Positions 11,601-24,800 of a stretch of DNA of 64,000 nucleotides are shown in pieces. The first letter of the stretch is position 1. Each line of letters opens with the position of its first letter. The stretch is from NCBI GenBank assembly GCA_033297205.1, contig MU859139.1, forward strand, positions 1 to 64,000, written 5' to 3'. The notes beneath the pieces were generated by a model, which was not told the origin of the DNA, searched no databases, and was given only the letters and a program-made list of their open reading frames with translations. The DNA is from Pseudoneurospora amorphoporcata. Its lineage: Eukaryota; Ascomycota; Sordariomycetes; Sordariales; Sordariaceae. A program made the translations under genes and the position numbers.

Positions 11601-13250
11601 GTTCTCATTCACAACTTGAACTACTGAAACCGCAGTCTTCCCCAGAGAAAAGAACGGTTGAAAGAAGGGCCGCATACCCGTCTTCCCGGAGCGGACACTC
11701 CTGTGATAGCATCATTTCTTCCATGTCAGTCACTCACTCCTCTCACCATCGGGACCCAATAAAGCCGAAGCGACTAGGTTCAGGTATCTTCGGATTTTTC
11801 CGTGCCAGAAGCGAGAGAAACAAAGATAAAGAACAATGACTCCCGCCCCGTTTTCCATCCTTCAACCACGTGCGCACCAGAGAAACATGAAACACCTTCA
11901 CGTTCTTTCTCCCCGCTTTCGGAACGGATACCTGTGTACCTACAATAGTATAAAGCATATCGAAACGGGCCTGAACAATAGGCTTGTTTGAGGACTCCCA
12001 TAATTCCACAACTCATACACAACATGTGGTATGACTAACTAAGCAAGCCGTATACCACGGCTCAACATCTGCCCGTGATCCGTGATCCGGTCCGGTTGTT
12101 TGCCCTGCCCATTCCATGGGCCATGCATGATACCTACCTACACCTTCATATCAGGAACGTCTGACCCAGGTGGTAGTTATGGTCAAGTACAGCCTCACTA
12201 AGGCCCATCCTCCTGACCTGGCCCGAACTGACCGGCCAAACGTTGTAGCCTTGTTTTGCATCCAAGAGTTTTGATGGGTAGTGCTTCATCTTCCAGATGG
12301 CGGCTAATTGTTTCGTTTCATTTTCTTTCGGACCAATCAGGTTCGGCGTACACTCACCAACGGCCGGTTGTTCAGCTTGACAACGGTCACTCGCGCTTGT
12401 TTCATCATGTTATCTCTTATTTTGAGATGGTGGCCCTGGTCATGTTAAAGCCTGTACGTCAACTGAGTTGTCTCCGCACAATTATACTGTCCAAAAGGAG
12501 ACTTTACGCCAAACCACCTGGCGCCGATTCCAGTTTTTCTCCTAAAGGTATCGGATAGTGGAAAGAGCTGCGAGGATATGCATCAAACTTGTAATTGTAC
12601 AGCGTCTTAAAAGCGTCTGGCGATATGTCCACGCCAGCACTTTCGTACGTTTGACGTGACCACTTTGACTGCTTTAACTGCTTTAAACACTTTAACCACA
12701 TATTAGTGAACAACTTCTGAGGCATCTCTTCACGACGCCAGCCCTCTGGGAGAGAGCCAAGAAAGTGTGGATGGGATGGCACTTGCCACACGTACAGTAG
12801 CACCTGCTGCCAGAACCGACTTCCCGCGGGCAATGGTGATGAGTGCCCCTGTATTTAATAGCCAGAATGGAAGGAACGAATCGAGGAAGAGCGACTCGAG
12901 GAGACACGAGAAGGCACGAACAGGATGAGAAAAACTCACTAAAACAGAGGTTGAGCGGAAGGTCCTACCAACGGCATCACAATTCTCAAGTAAGAAGGAG
13001 AAAAGGAGTATGGCATTGAAGTCCGACCGCACCTTCCCAAGCTCTAACGCCTCGGCTGTCCTGTATCCTGCACCAGTTGAACACTCATTCTCACCACCCA
13101 GACCGCACAGACAACCCGACCTTATGAGTGTATCCCCAAACGGGCAGACATCACCGCCAGGCATTTCCATCAGGCTACCGGCATTGCCCATATTGTCATG
13201 TTGTACACTACTACCACGTTCCACAAATCGACAGTAACCCAGCCTCTTCG

Positions 13251-13279
13251 AAAAAAAAAAAAAAAAAAAAAAAAAAAAA
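13251..13279. repeat. Poly-A homopolymer (29 nt)
   Basis: An uninterrupted A-run lies 33 bases beyond the stop codon of the Vrl1-like gene, on its 3' side. It reads as poly-T in the transcript sense, so it is not a retained poly-A tail of that gene. Length is likely unreliable in the assembly. Confidence 0.9.
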
Positions 13280-13311
13280 GCCACCCAACACCGTTTATAT
13301 TTCCATGTAAC

Positions 13312-16300
13312 TTAAACTCCAGCTGCTTCATCTGCAGTCTTCCCACCATTCGTTGTGCTCGGTAACGGCGACGACGAAACCAGGTTATCATCAATCCTCC
13401 CCGTCGCAACCACCGTACTGGCAGCTATCGTCGCCGGAGCCTTTCCAACACCAACGACGACTCCTTTGCCGGGTACTACACCCTTCCCATTCCCATTTCC
13501 GTTTTGACCACTACTACTACTCCCACCAACCCCTACCCCATTCCCATCAACATCAACAACACTTTCCCTCAAACCCGCCAAACCCCCCGCCACATCAACA
13601 CCCTTAACCTTCCTCAACGCTCTCTTCAGCCCCTCCATCCTCCCCCTCTCCAAAATCAACATCCCCCTCGCCAACTCCCTTATCGCCCTCCGGCCCATCT
13701 TCTCATGCATATCCCTCCACCCCGCCAGCTCGCCGGCGACAGTCTGCTGGGCATATCGAAGCTCTCTGCCCATCATCTCCGCCTCGCGCTCCGCATTCTT
13801 AGCCTTTTCCTCCCTTTCATCGTTCATCCGCTGTCTCGTCTCGTCGAGAAGACCGAGCGGCCAGCGCGACGACCGGTTGAGTGAATTGTAGTTGCGCTCG
13901 GCCTCGCGGCGAATGGAGAGGATCTTAGCGATGGTTCGCGGAGGCTTAGCGAGGGCGCGCAGGATGGCTTCGACGTTGGAGTAGAGGGTTAGGAAGGCGT
14001 TGAAGAAGAGGTTTGTTGGCGAGTTTTGCGGTGGGGCGAGGGCGCGGACGTAGAGTTCCATGGCGGTTAGGTGGGAGGTGGGGAGGAAGGGGAAGGTGGT
14101 TAGAGCGCGGTGGAGGAGTTGGGAGGCGTCGTAGAGATCTTTTTGCGGGGTATTGTTAGTAAGGGCTTCCCTCGATGGAGAGATGTGAGAGAACAATGAA
14201 GGGATAGGGACTTACCCATGGCAATGTTCCCAACTACGTTTGCCCTCCGAGCCACACTCCTTGTAGAAAAGTGCACGCCCCTGACAATATCACGAGCATG
14301 GTCAACAAACTGCTCAACCTCCCTTAGGTCTATAACAGGCTCCATCTCGTCATGGATTTTCTCCGTTAGCGCTTCCGCTTTGAGCTTACTGCGGTCGGCC
14401 ATCATGTCAAGTTGCAAGTCAGGCACCAGGAAAAACTCCCAAAGCATCTCATGAGTAGCAAACGTGGGATGCGCCAGGAGCACTCGCAAGAACCAATCCA
14501 TACGGATCTGGAGATCCTTGAGTACCGCTCGACTTGGCCTGGAAAGAATTTGTGTCGGGGACCGCACATCTGACAGGGACGGTATCCAAGAGGAAGGATT
14601 CTCTATCTCCAGCAACTTAGCGAGGTGCTCAAAGTCCGTCAAAGACCGACGGCAGGTCGTTACGGCATAACTATACCGATCGACCGGTGCCCCCGACTTC
14701 AGTACGAAGCGGATGGAGGTATCCTCGACGAAGTAGGATCGTACCACGCCCGTTGTGCGTGAGTCGGAGCCTGGTATGAGCGAGAACAAGGTGAGGTCGT
14801 CGATCTTGTTACGGACTTCGTCGTCCTTGGCCAGTTCCACAGCTGTCAAACCTCGAAGCTCCCTGGCCGCAACATCAACGCGAGGATCCCCGAAGAGAAC
14901 CCGCACCATATCAAAACGTCCGTACTTGCTGGCCAGCATCAAGGGGGTAAACCTCTTTTCGTTGGTTGCATTGACGTCAACGTCGCAATGTTGCAGTATT
15001 CGTAAAGCCAGCTTCGGGTCGTTGATGATATGAAGAAGGGTATTACCCTTGGCATCGACATGATCATCCAGATGTAGAGGTTGGCCGTCGCCTTGAGTTC
15101 TCGTGGCAAAATCAAGGCCCTCCTCCACCATGATAGAGTAGTTGGCATGATCATATGACCGACATAACGCGAATAACGGTGTCTGTCCGTTTTTGTCCCT
15201 CTGTCGCCAGGGCAGCATTTCGCCTATGCGCTTTATTAGGAAGGGTGCATGGAAGAGATAATGCGCAGCACTACGGCCCCATGTATCTTGTCTGGCGAGA
15301 TATTCTCCAAGTTGATCGCGCGGTATTGACTCGAGGAACAGGTTCAGCAGCATGTTGATGACTTTGGCTTCCCCTAACTGGACTGCAGCGCTCATCAAGG
15401 TTGTTCCGGCGTTGTTTTGATCTTCCAGCAAAACATGGGGAGGGAAATACTGCTGAACGGACAAGAGGTACTCCAAGGCTTCAACACGGCCGTTTTGGAT
15501 GGCCATCATCGGGACTGACTCCCCAAGTGCATCTGTGGTTTGGGCGAGGCGTTCAATACTAGTGTCGCCTTCAACTCCACCCGTCCATGCCGTGGCGATG
15601 CTCGCGGACCTAGATCTGAACGAGATTTCAGAGCTACTCGACATTGACAAACTTCGAGTGTCCATCGATACCCTCTTGACTTTCTTTGGCAGAGGTAATG
15701 GTTCAGCTTCGAAAGGATCGATATCGATGTGATCAGATGCTCCGTCCTGGAACGGAAATACATGGCTGAGACCAGAACCCTCAGAAAAGCGCTCTGAAGC
15801 AGACAAGGTCGTTGAAGACAGACTCGAACCCCCATTTGCAAAGTTCCAGTCGTTTCCTGATGCCCTGCGTGAAGAAGGTCTGGATTCAACTGCGTAATGA
15901 GAGACTTCGCTGGCATATGTTTCTGGTTCCATAATCTTCTTGAGCTCGACCATGTCGCCTTTTGATACCGCGTCCCAAAGGGCTCTGTTCCGACGACTGG
16001 CTCTCCGTAGGCCGCCGGACTCACGATCAAGATACGCCAAAACAGCCTCAAAGGTGCTGAGCGCATAGCCAATCTCGCCGCTATCAACATCATCAATGAA
16101 GATGAAGTGCCTAACATAGCTCAGTCGCGCCTGGAGGTGCTTGATCTGGGCTTTGATGACAACATACAACAGCAGAGACACGAGTGTATCGGCGTTGATG
16201 GTCATAATAGGCTTCTCTGAAGCAATCCCTGACGTTTGTGGAGGCTCGGGTAGGGCAAGCTGCGTTGCTGCCTTAGCAGTAGAAAGAAGAATTTCCATCA

Positions 16301-17556
16301 TCTCCTGAGGACAGCTAGCATTTGTCATTTTCCGGAACTCATCCACCGCACGCCCCAGCCGGGAGATGAGATCGCGCTTTGCTCGCGACCCACCGTCCAT
16401 AACAATCCCCAACTGAGAGATATCGATATTGTCCATCTGTCGAATCTTGGCCTCTAGCTCGAGATCATCCGGCCGTCGAAGCGTCGTCAAGCGGGGGAAC
16501 AACATGTAGTGTACGTTTTCCGTCACATAACGTTCAATCATACGTTCGACAACCGGTCCGGTCAAGTCGGTAGTCGCACCCAGCAGAGACAATTGTTGCT
16601 TATCGACGTTTTGGAAAAGGTCAATAGCTGAGGTTACAGCAGTCTCCAACGCCACCCTCATAATGTCCTCGTCATCCTGGCTGTATATGCTCTCGTTCAT
16701 GTGATCACCGTTTGCACTCCTCGTGAAGCTGATACTTCCCGTACTGTTCGATCGCACATTTCGAACCGCGTGCGTGATAGGGCCATTGATGGGTTCTGGA
16801 TCAGGAATGACGCTCGCGGAGGGTGGCGGCGGTAACGGTCGTTCGACTACAAGGGTGAATTCACGGAACAGCTTCTCAAGCCCGTTTTGCATTTGTCTTG
16901 CAATGGCGGGGAAGTGATTGAGGAGCTCATGGAAGCTCCTGATGTCCTTCTTTTTTGGTGCGTCCGACGCAGCTGCTATAGGTTTGGGTCGGCCGCTCGG
17001 TTCGGGCGGCAGTATAGCTGGAGTGATCTTGACTTCCTCCCATGATCCGACCAGCGGGCGCGATATGAAGTAGACTAGGAACTGTTTGAGCTCGAGAGTA
17101 TCGGGGTACCAGAGGGCGTCGTGAAGAAGGCTGGCTTGGGCCAAGGCCCTGAATCCTGTGATTACAAGAATCGTTAGCGACATGCTCAAAACTCAAATCT
17201 TCTGGGAAGCTTTCGGTACCCTTGTTGCTGTAGACATAGTTGTCCTTGATGACGATGGTCCTGCCATTGATGGTGCTGTACAGCTTGGGCTTGCCCTTCA
17301 TCTCACGGAGATTCTGCACTGGTTCCTTGGCTCCCGCGCCATGCCCCCCCTTGGGCGGAAGGATCCGCAGCACATGGCTCCCGATGAACTCGTCGGAGGC
17401 CACGGAAGCGGACAAGGGCGCGCCCGTCTCGGTGTCGCGGGAGTCAAGAATGACATCGGTGGTCGGGACAAGGAGGATGTGCTGCTGAGGGGGCGAGCAC
17501 TGGGCGAGGTAAGGGCTCTTGGCGAAAGCGCTGAGGAATGGGTTTAGAGGTTGCAT
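13312..17556 (-). CDS. VRL1: VPS9-ankyrin-PX-BAR-like endosomal protein (VARP-like)
   Basis: Three exons are proposed: 17220-17556, 14216-17155 and 13312-14138, giving 1,367 residues. Intron 1 (GTACCG...GCTAAC...CACAG) and intron 2 (GTAAGT...ACTAAC...AAAAG) both keep frame. Order of parts: a short N-terminal region; a VPS9 domain (about residues 300-500; the Rab5-family GEF fold, with HYMLFPRL and the LVSLLLYVVIKAQ helix); ankyrin repeats (about 685-900, with TPLMLASKYGR); a PX domain (about 920-1030, with RSLTDFEHLAKLLE); and a helical C-terminus resembling a BAR region (about 1070-1300). The tail is Gly/Asn/Val-rich. This order matches budding-yeast Vrl1, a VARP-like VPS9 GEF and SNX-BAR coat subunit of endosomes. 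That role is inferred from architecture. Confidence 0.85.
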
Positions 17557-18253
17557 TCATTCGATGCGCTTCGCAACTCCTCGGGGCCTTGGTGTATATG
17601 GCGTGGGCGGTGACCTAGCCACCATTGAGCGAGGCTAGCTAGAGCCGCGAAGCATGCAATCGGCAAGAGCGCGGGCTTGGTTGCTGTCCCCCGTCGAATG
17701 GGGATTCGTAACGTGCTTGTAGATGTGCGTGTGCTGCAGAGAGAAGGGTTGAGTAGGTAGCTGGTTGTGCAGTCAGTTGGCGTCGTATGTGAAGTTATCC
17801 TGGATCGGATTCGAAGGTTGCGCAGCTGGGACGATAGCCGACGGGAACGATGACGAATGCCTCTAAGCAATCAGACGATACCGCTAAATCCGGGTGGCTG
17901 AGGAACAAAGGTCGAGCGACGAAAAATTCGGTAAAAGGTGCTAATACGCAGAGTGCTATGCCGAAGCGAGGTAGTATGGTTCTGTATGATCGAATGTTGT
18001 CATTCAGCGTTGAGAATCGGGAGCTGTGGTTCATGCCCTGTGTTTCCTGGTTTGGGTTGCCTTGCGGTTACGCCGGTCACCTTGTTAGTACTTTGCCTTG
18101 GCTTACGGCCAAAGGCTTAACATGCTACGGCAGAAACAACAGCTTCAGGTGAGAGCCTTCCCGCGTCCAGGGATTCACCGGCCAATCACATCATAATTCG
18201 GACGATCCGCGCCCGTCGAAGTGGAGAAGTTGGGGGGGGGGGGGGGGGGGGGG

Positions 18254-18508
18254 ACCTGCCTGGTTTAGGGGGGCCCTGACAGGGGATAAGCACCACCACG
18301 CCGGGGGCAGCCAGCGAGTTGCGACACCGACCCCAAGAACACCAACAANNNNNNNNNNCGCCCCCCCCCCGCCCCCCCCCCCCCCGCCGCGCCCCCCCCC
18401 CCCCCCCCCCCCAAACGTCCAGGTTATCTGCGGCCCTGACAGCTGATAAGCTCCACCACTCCAGGGGCAGGCATCGAGATTCGACAACGTCACCAAGAAC
18501 ACCAACCA
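18254..18508 (+). repeat. Two diverged direct repeats around an assembly gap
   Basis: Unit A (about 18257-18348) and unit B (about 18417-18508) are direct repeats of about 92 bp. They share GGCCCTGACAG, GATAAGC, CCACCAC and CAAGAACACCAAC and differ at perhaps a fifth of positions. Unit A is preceded by a 22-nt G-run (18232-18253). Unit B is preceded by a C-rich run (18359-18412). Ten Ns (18349-18358) separate them. The homopolymers make the local assembly doubtful. Confidence 0.75.
18349..18358. other. Assembly gap (10 N)
   Basis: This is the only run of Ns in the window. It immediately follows repeat unit A and precedes a run of C broken by a few G. True gap length is unknown. Confidence 0.98.
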
Positions 18509-21500
18509 TCAAGACATCAAGGTCCTCACTGTTTCATCCGTTATGGACTCTGCTGCGTGAGTGAGACAATACCTCTTTTTTATATGACTTCGACTGAATA
18601 CAGGCGATGAGGCTTCATGCTGTGGTGACGCTTGATAGTCAACAACGAGCCGGCTTCCTAAGACCAGGCCTGCCCAAGACTGCCAGCAGCTGAAATGATG
18701 CCAGACAGGAGTAGGTGTTCCAAAGTCTTTAGCACAGCAACTAACATATATCCAGAGTTTTTGAGGCTTTGTTTCAGTAAACATTAGACATATCATGATT
18801 AACTGGCGGTGACCCCGGTAATACTTCGAACACATCCCGCGATATTCCGGGGGATGAAGATATGTACCTCAACGGCAACTACAACGAGTCTTCCGCTGGC
18901 GGTTGCATCCGTGGTCTCAAGCAATTCCCAGCCTTCGGGCCGACACTCGCGAGCGCGGCTCCAACCTTTCTAGCAGCATTGCCTTCACTATATAAAGTCC
19001 CAAGTTTGGATCTTCCAACAACTCTCAGCAGTCAACGTGGTAGGTGTGCTGAGAGCCAGGAAACGCGTGGTATTTTCGTAGGCATGCAGCTGGCCTCGAG
19101 TTCAACTCCAAGCTTGGGCAGCCGAGTCTTTTGCTTGTTTGGAGGCTTTTTTTTTTCTTCGGCTTTGGTATTACCTACCTTGAGCAACGTCGATCGCGAT
19201 GATATTTTGCTCCGGACGGATATTCAACAGAGATTTTTTGGGTTCGCCCTGTCAGGTCATCGAAGATATCTACGCCATCGGGTGACCGGGTCTGCTGAAC
19301 TCGAACCGTACGGGTTTCACTCGCAAGTTGATAACACCGGCCATCTCTCTGCCCACGGAATTGGACTGGAAGAGGTTGGAGAGTATGGTTAGAGAAGATG
19401 TCAAGGAAAATTTTTGTCAAGATTTGAAGTGATGGAAGTGCGGGTTTTGGCTATCCAGTCGTTAAGTCGTAGAAAGAGGTAGGTGTCGTTGAGAGTAATT
19501 CGGAAGTGATGTGTCAGTCACTTGTCTTCGAAAAGGAATTCTAATAATCTAAGAAGGCACTCCGATCGTATAGCGGGGAACCCGATCAAGTGTCTGTATC
19601 GGTTAACAGGATATAGCTTGATGAGTGTTTCCTGGAAACAGAACGAGGTTCTGAGATCGGTCCGCTGACGAACTGATGGAGTTTCCGATCTCAGTCACCC
19701 ACAAACATATCCTGATTCACGGTGTCGATAGATGAAGCCGCGTCTCATCTTTGAGCGGTCCCTCAGAAGAAATGATGACTGGATATGTCAACAATAACCA
19801 TCAAAGACATATATTTTTCAGTAAAGCAAAGTTTGGCTCCCTTTGGTTGTCAACAATGACTTTCACATCAGCCCGTTCCGCTCGGACGGTTGCATGCATA
19901 GTGGGTAGTCGCAGTGGGCGCTTCCGTGATGCGTAAAAAGTTGCACAACTCCCGTTGGTTTTTTTTTTCGTTTTTCGGATGACCGGCCGCCATTGATGCC
20001 ATCTGGAAGAGAGTCCGGCGCTTCCACGCACACCATCACGATCAGATGATGCGAGATGAGATTGCGGTGTCCGCCGGATGGAACGGCCTTGGGACTCTCT
20101 TGTGTGTCACTACCTCAACCACGGCGGGATCAGGGGAAACTCTGAATTGTTGAATGTCAGGACTCAGGAGAACCCATGCCCATTCGTCCTCCTACTATCA
20201 CACCGCATGGTATGCCGTTTTTCCGTTAATCATTATGTCTTGAGAAGCGCCGTACAGCGGTGGTTAAGTTGCCAACGGTCCGATTCCATTGGGTAGTTCA
20301 ACGTGAGCTCGCTCAAACCCACGCCGGCTTTCACAAGTATTGAAGAGAGTGGGAAAATGATGGGAGGGACGTCCCTATCTCCAGGCCACACTAAAACTAC
20401 GACCCCTGCTGTTACTTTTATTGGTTTACCCCATCCTAATTCCCGGGCTTAACAACCTGGAAGTTCCCGCCTTTGACGCCATTCCGTTTTGCACTACGGG
20501 AAATTGTCTTGATCTCCCTGGCTCCTGGTTGCTCTTCAGCTTCAGTTCATTCTTGCAATCTTTTTTGTTGATTTCTTCAGAGGTCAGGGCAACGCTCATG
20601 CTCGCAAACATGAGAACACACGTAGAACTGACGAACCGGAACACAAACAAAAACACCATTCAAAAAGGGGCTGTCACCTACGTAGTTCGCAAGATGCATC
20701 CATTGATCCCGATCCCTCCAACTCCAGATTTGGGACAAGGTCATCAAACTGGCAATGGACAATGGAAACCCCTGACAAGACGTCGTGATTGGAGAAACGA
20801 TGAGGGAGAGGGCCGTGCGCTCTTGCAGGGCCAATCTGCAAGGTACGAAACGTCCTTGCCCAATGAAGAGAAGCCGTTTTGGGGGCGATTCCACTGAGGA
20901 GCGCCGGAGAACCACTGGGAGCCTGGGAAACACAGTGGAGGTTGCGTTTGGGGCGTTTGTTCCACTCCCACCTTTTCGGATGTTGTTCCTGCTCTTTTCC
21001 CTCTTGACCCAAATTGGATCAATGGCGCCAATGGCCGACCTCTGTCACGGCAGAACGCGACTGCCACTGGCCAAGGAAGTGAAGAGAGAAATGGAAAGCC
21101 TAAAGAGCCGCTCTGAAGAGAGAGAGATAGGGAAGTTGCCCCCTTTTGAATTCGGGCAATCCTCCAATCCAATAACCACCTCAATTTAATCCGTTTACTC
21201 GCTTATTGTTCTCCAACTCGCCTGCGCGAAATTGATCCCTCCACTCCTTCCGTCAACACCCCGGAGCCTTGTCATTCTCTTGTTGTCACTTCCAGGTGAA
21301 CCGTCTCTCACTCACTTCCACGACCACGTCCATTCGCTCGTTTCTTCTGCTCTCCCGCCCGTCTCGCTCTCTCCCTTTCTGCGCACCTTTCCCTTTCTGC
21401 CCTTTTCATTGAGGAAGGAAGTGATTGACCGTCCGGCAATTAATTAGCACCTCCGATCCAGTCCCCAATCAACCACACCCAATCGAGGCTGGCCAAGCCC

Positions 21501-21750
21501 ATGGTGAGGATGATCAGGACCCCGTTGTAGATTCTTTTTCGAAATTCGAAGTCAAGACCCGTTACCCAGACCTAGACCCAGACCAACCGAGGAGACCATC
21601 TCTAGCGACCTCTCTAGACCACCAAACGCCACTACCGTTCACGTTGCAGCAGATACCACCACGGCTACTTAGCAACACACCCTTACCTTAGTTGACTTGG
21701 GTTCATTTCGTTCTTCATATACTACTGCTGCCCTAGCCTCAGCCACCATC

Positions 21751-21847
21751 ATGGCTACTTTCGTCCCTTCTTTCCCTGACGACGAGAGAGGGTTCGATTC
21801 TGGCCCTGCTCTGCCTCCCCAATACCATCAACAACAACCATACCAAG

Positions 21848-21887
<40 letters not shown>

Positions 21888-24800
21888 CCGGAAACAACAT
21901 CACCACTCTCCACAGCTCGACACGAACCGTGCTTATTCGCCTGAGGCTACCACTCTCCTTAATTCCTCCCCGCCTCCCGCGCGTGCAGCCGTCGTCGAGC
22001 CTGTTGGTGCTGCCCCTGCTTTGCCGTCCGATAGAACACCACCACGTTTCTCAAAGAAATCCTCACAGCTCCCGTCCCTTCCCTCGCCACACGGGTTCGG
22101 ACCTTCGACATCAGACGAAACAGAGGAAACACTGGACCAACTGGAGACGGACCACCAGTTCCCTCCACTGCCTACCATCTCCGACCAACGCCCGACCCCG
22201 AGTCCCAGCAAAGGCCGGTCCCAAAGCCTCGCTTCCACCCCGGCTCCCATCAAGCGCAAGCCGTTATCCTCCTCGGCTTCGCCCTTGGCCACCCGCTTCT
22301 CGTCTCCGGGACAGAATTATCTTGACATCATCCGCGATCTGCCCCGCCCTGAGTCTCGTTTCTCGAGATCGTGTTCTTTGGATAGCCCTACTCTGTACGA
22401 ATTCCCTGCCAAGTTTGGTCCTCCGCTTAATCCTCCTCGTCCCTCTGCTGCTGCCCACGTTTCCGATTTGCCGGCGAATCCCGTGCATAACAGCAACCAC
22501 CAACGGTCGTAAGTCCATATATACCCGAGAGTCTGGTTCAGGGCATCTCGTCTAGGCAGGCTAAATGCGGGTGAACCATAAACTGACAACCAATTCTTCC
22601 ATGCAGAACAAGCACCGTGTCCGATCATTCTGTACAACCTCAAGGCCCCGATCTCTATAATACCGGCGACCTGCAGCCCACAAAGACTTTGAAGGACAGC
22701 CCGATTATCTCATCGGCTGAGACAGGGCGCCCATTGTCAGTGTCACCAGACCGGCATCTAAGCGCCGGCAGTCTTGGTGTGACCGCTCAGCCATTGGACC
22801 ACAACCTCAATACGTACTACAACGACGAGGTTGCGGCTCCCTATACCAACGCTACCGCGACGACTAATAACCACTCGCAAGAGACACATGACAGGCGCAA
22901 TCCCATTGTTAAGCCCACTACCATGTCGCTGTCTTCTCGAAAGTCTCCCCCTCCACATCTAAATCTTGCGCCAGCAGAAGAGAGTGAACATCGACAACGG
23001 GCCTTTCCGCTCGTTGCAACCCCGAGAGAGAGCAACAATCTTAATAAACCTTTGCCAAAATCGCCAGCTTCGTCCCAATTGGACGCCAACTTCTATGGCA
23101 ACTGGGCCACCACGCCACAATCTTCCACAACCGAGTTCTCGGAGGACAAAGAAGACATCTCGCCCATCCCGTCCCCATCTCCTTATTCTTTGAGACGGTC
23201 AACCCTACGGACCCTCGCAGATGAATCCCCACGCCTGCTCAGGACACCTAGTCATACCAATGCGAAAACCGAGAGGCCGCTAGAGTACTGCGAAGACTAC
23301 CTACAAACGCCCCCGCCCAGTGAGACATCGCAGTATCAGATCGACGAAATGGAGGACGAACTGAAAGCCATCGGCGCCGAGTTGGCTGCGTCCATTCGGC
23401 GTGAGATGGACTTGGAGGACCTGGTGGACAAGCTACAGGAACAGGTTAACAATGGAAACCCCAACGAATCCGGGAAAAGAACAAGCGATTACTTTTCCGA
23501 CTCTGGACACAGTTCATCGAAATTCAGCGACTACGATCAAGCCAAGGAGGAAATATCGATCGTGAAGCGCAAGGCGGAGCAGGAACGTGCGCAAATTCGG
23601 CTTGAGCTTACCACCAAGCTGCAAGATGAGCGGATTAGGCGCCGTGCCCTCGACGAGAAGATCCAGGAACTTTCAAAGAGGGCATCAATGATTGATGTTG
23701 CCAAAATTCAAAACGAGGGAACCAGTGACAGAATCAAGGAGCTCGAGGCCGCATGCGACGATTTGCGGCGAAGGCTCTCCGAAGAGCGCCAGACGAGGGA
23801 GAACCTAGAAGACCTCCTCGGTGCCGTCAAGGGCGAGCTGGAAAACGCGTCAAATGAGCGAGACAACCTACGCGATGAAATTGTCCCCCAACTCCGCGCA
23901 CGTGTCGAAGGCTTGGAGACGGAAGTTGCAGAAAACGAGAAGCTCGCTTATGATGCGACCAGGCTGCAGCAAGAGGTCCAATCTCTCAAAACGGAAAACG
24001 AAGAGCTTGGTAAAATCCAGGAGGAGGTCGATCTCTTGAAGGCTGAAAATGCTGAGCTTGGCAAATACCGCGAGGAGTACGAACACCTTTCGTCTGAACA
24101 CGCAGAATGCAGCAAGCTCGGAAACACGGAGGTAGCCAGGCTGCAAGATGAGTTTGAGCAGTTCCGAGCCGAACACACAGGGTGCGATAGGCTGCAAGAA
24201 GAGCTCCAAGCGCTGAGGTCAGGAAACTCGGATGTTGAAAGGTTGCAGGAAGAGCTTCACGCCATCAAGCTCGAACATAGCGAGTGCAGCAAGTTGCACG
24301 AGGAAGTTCAACTGCTCAAATCTGCAAACGCCCAGCTCAGCAGCCAGCAGAACGAACTTCAGTCACTGAGGACTGAAAGCGCAGAAATCGACGACCTGCA
24401 ACAAGAGCTTGAGGCATTACGCTTTGAGAACACGGAGCTGCGCAAGTTGGAGCAGGAACTTCGCACCCTGAAGTCGGAGAACAATGGACTTAAACAAACA
24501 GGAACCCGCATGTCAATGGCCCTTTCACGTTCGACATCCGTTGCAGGCACAAATAGCCCGTCTATTGAGAGAGGCGGCCGCTCCATGTCCCTCGCCCGGT
24601 CAAACACTACAAAGCATCCTGCGGCGACTGAGCCCCGTGAGATCCTGGCCGACAGGCTGAAGGACGTTGAGGCACAGCGCGACGCATTGCACAGGGCTCT
24701 GCGCAGTCTCCTTGAAAGACAGGAGTTCCAGAACCGCGAGAACGCCAAGAAAATCAAGCTTCTTGAGCAGGAGCGTGACCGCCTTCTCTCGTCTTCGCCT

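Larger units (their letters stand above)
7160..13311. other. Long intergenic region without a clear gene
   Basis: About 6.1 kb with only short, overlapping, low-quality frames on both strands. A 60-codon plus-strand frame at 7440-7620, ending before a GTACGT donor, could be an exon but has no recognisable domain. A possible gene relic lies at 8168-8614. Also present are a short run of 10-bp repeats of the TGCTTTAAC type near 12670-12700 and a 29-A homopolymer at 13251-13279. Otherwise I see nothing identifiable. Confidence 0.5.
17557..21750. other. Intergenic region with assembly gap
   Basis: No convincing gene. A 176-codon plus-strand frame at 18862-19392 is unrecognised and probably chance. 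Contents are the G-run, gap, C-run and direct-repeat cluster at 18232-18508, and a pyrimidine-rich tract at about 21200-21690 that probably belongs to the promoter and 5' leader of the coiled-coil gene starting at 21751. Confidence 0.55.

Noticed and set aside
12730..13284. Minus-strand 184-codon frame starting with poly-Phe
   Set aside because: The start is read from the A/T homopolymer, and no domain is visible.
18862..19392. Plus-strand 176-codon frame with a nearby TATATAAAG
   Set aside because: No domain, and the TATA-like motif lies inside the frame and not before it.
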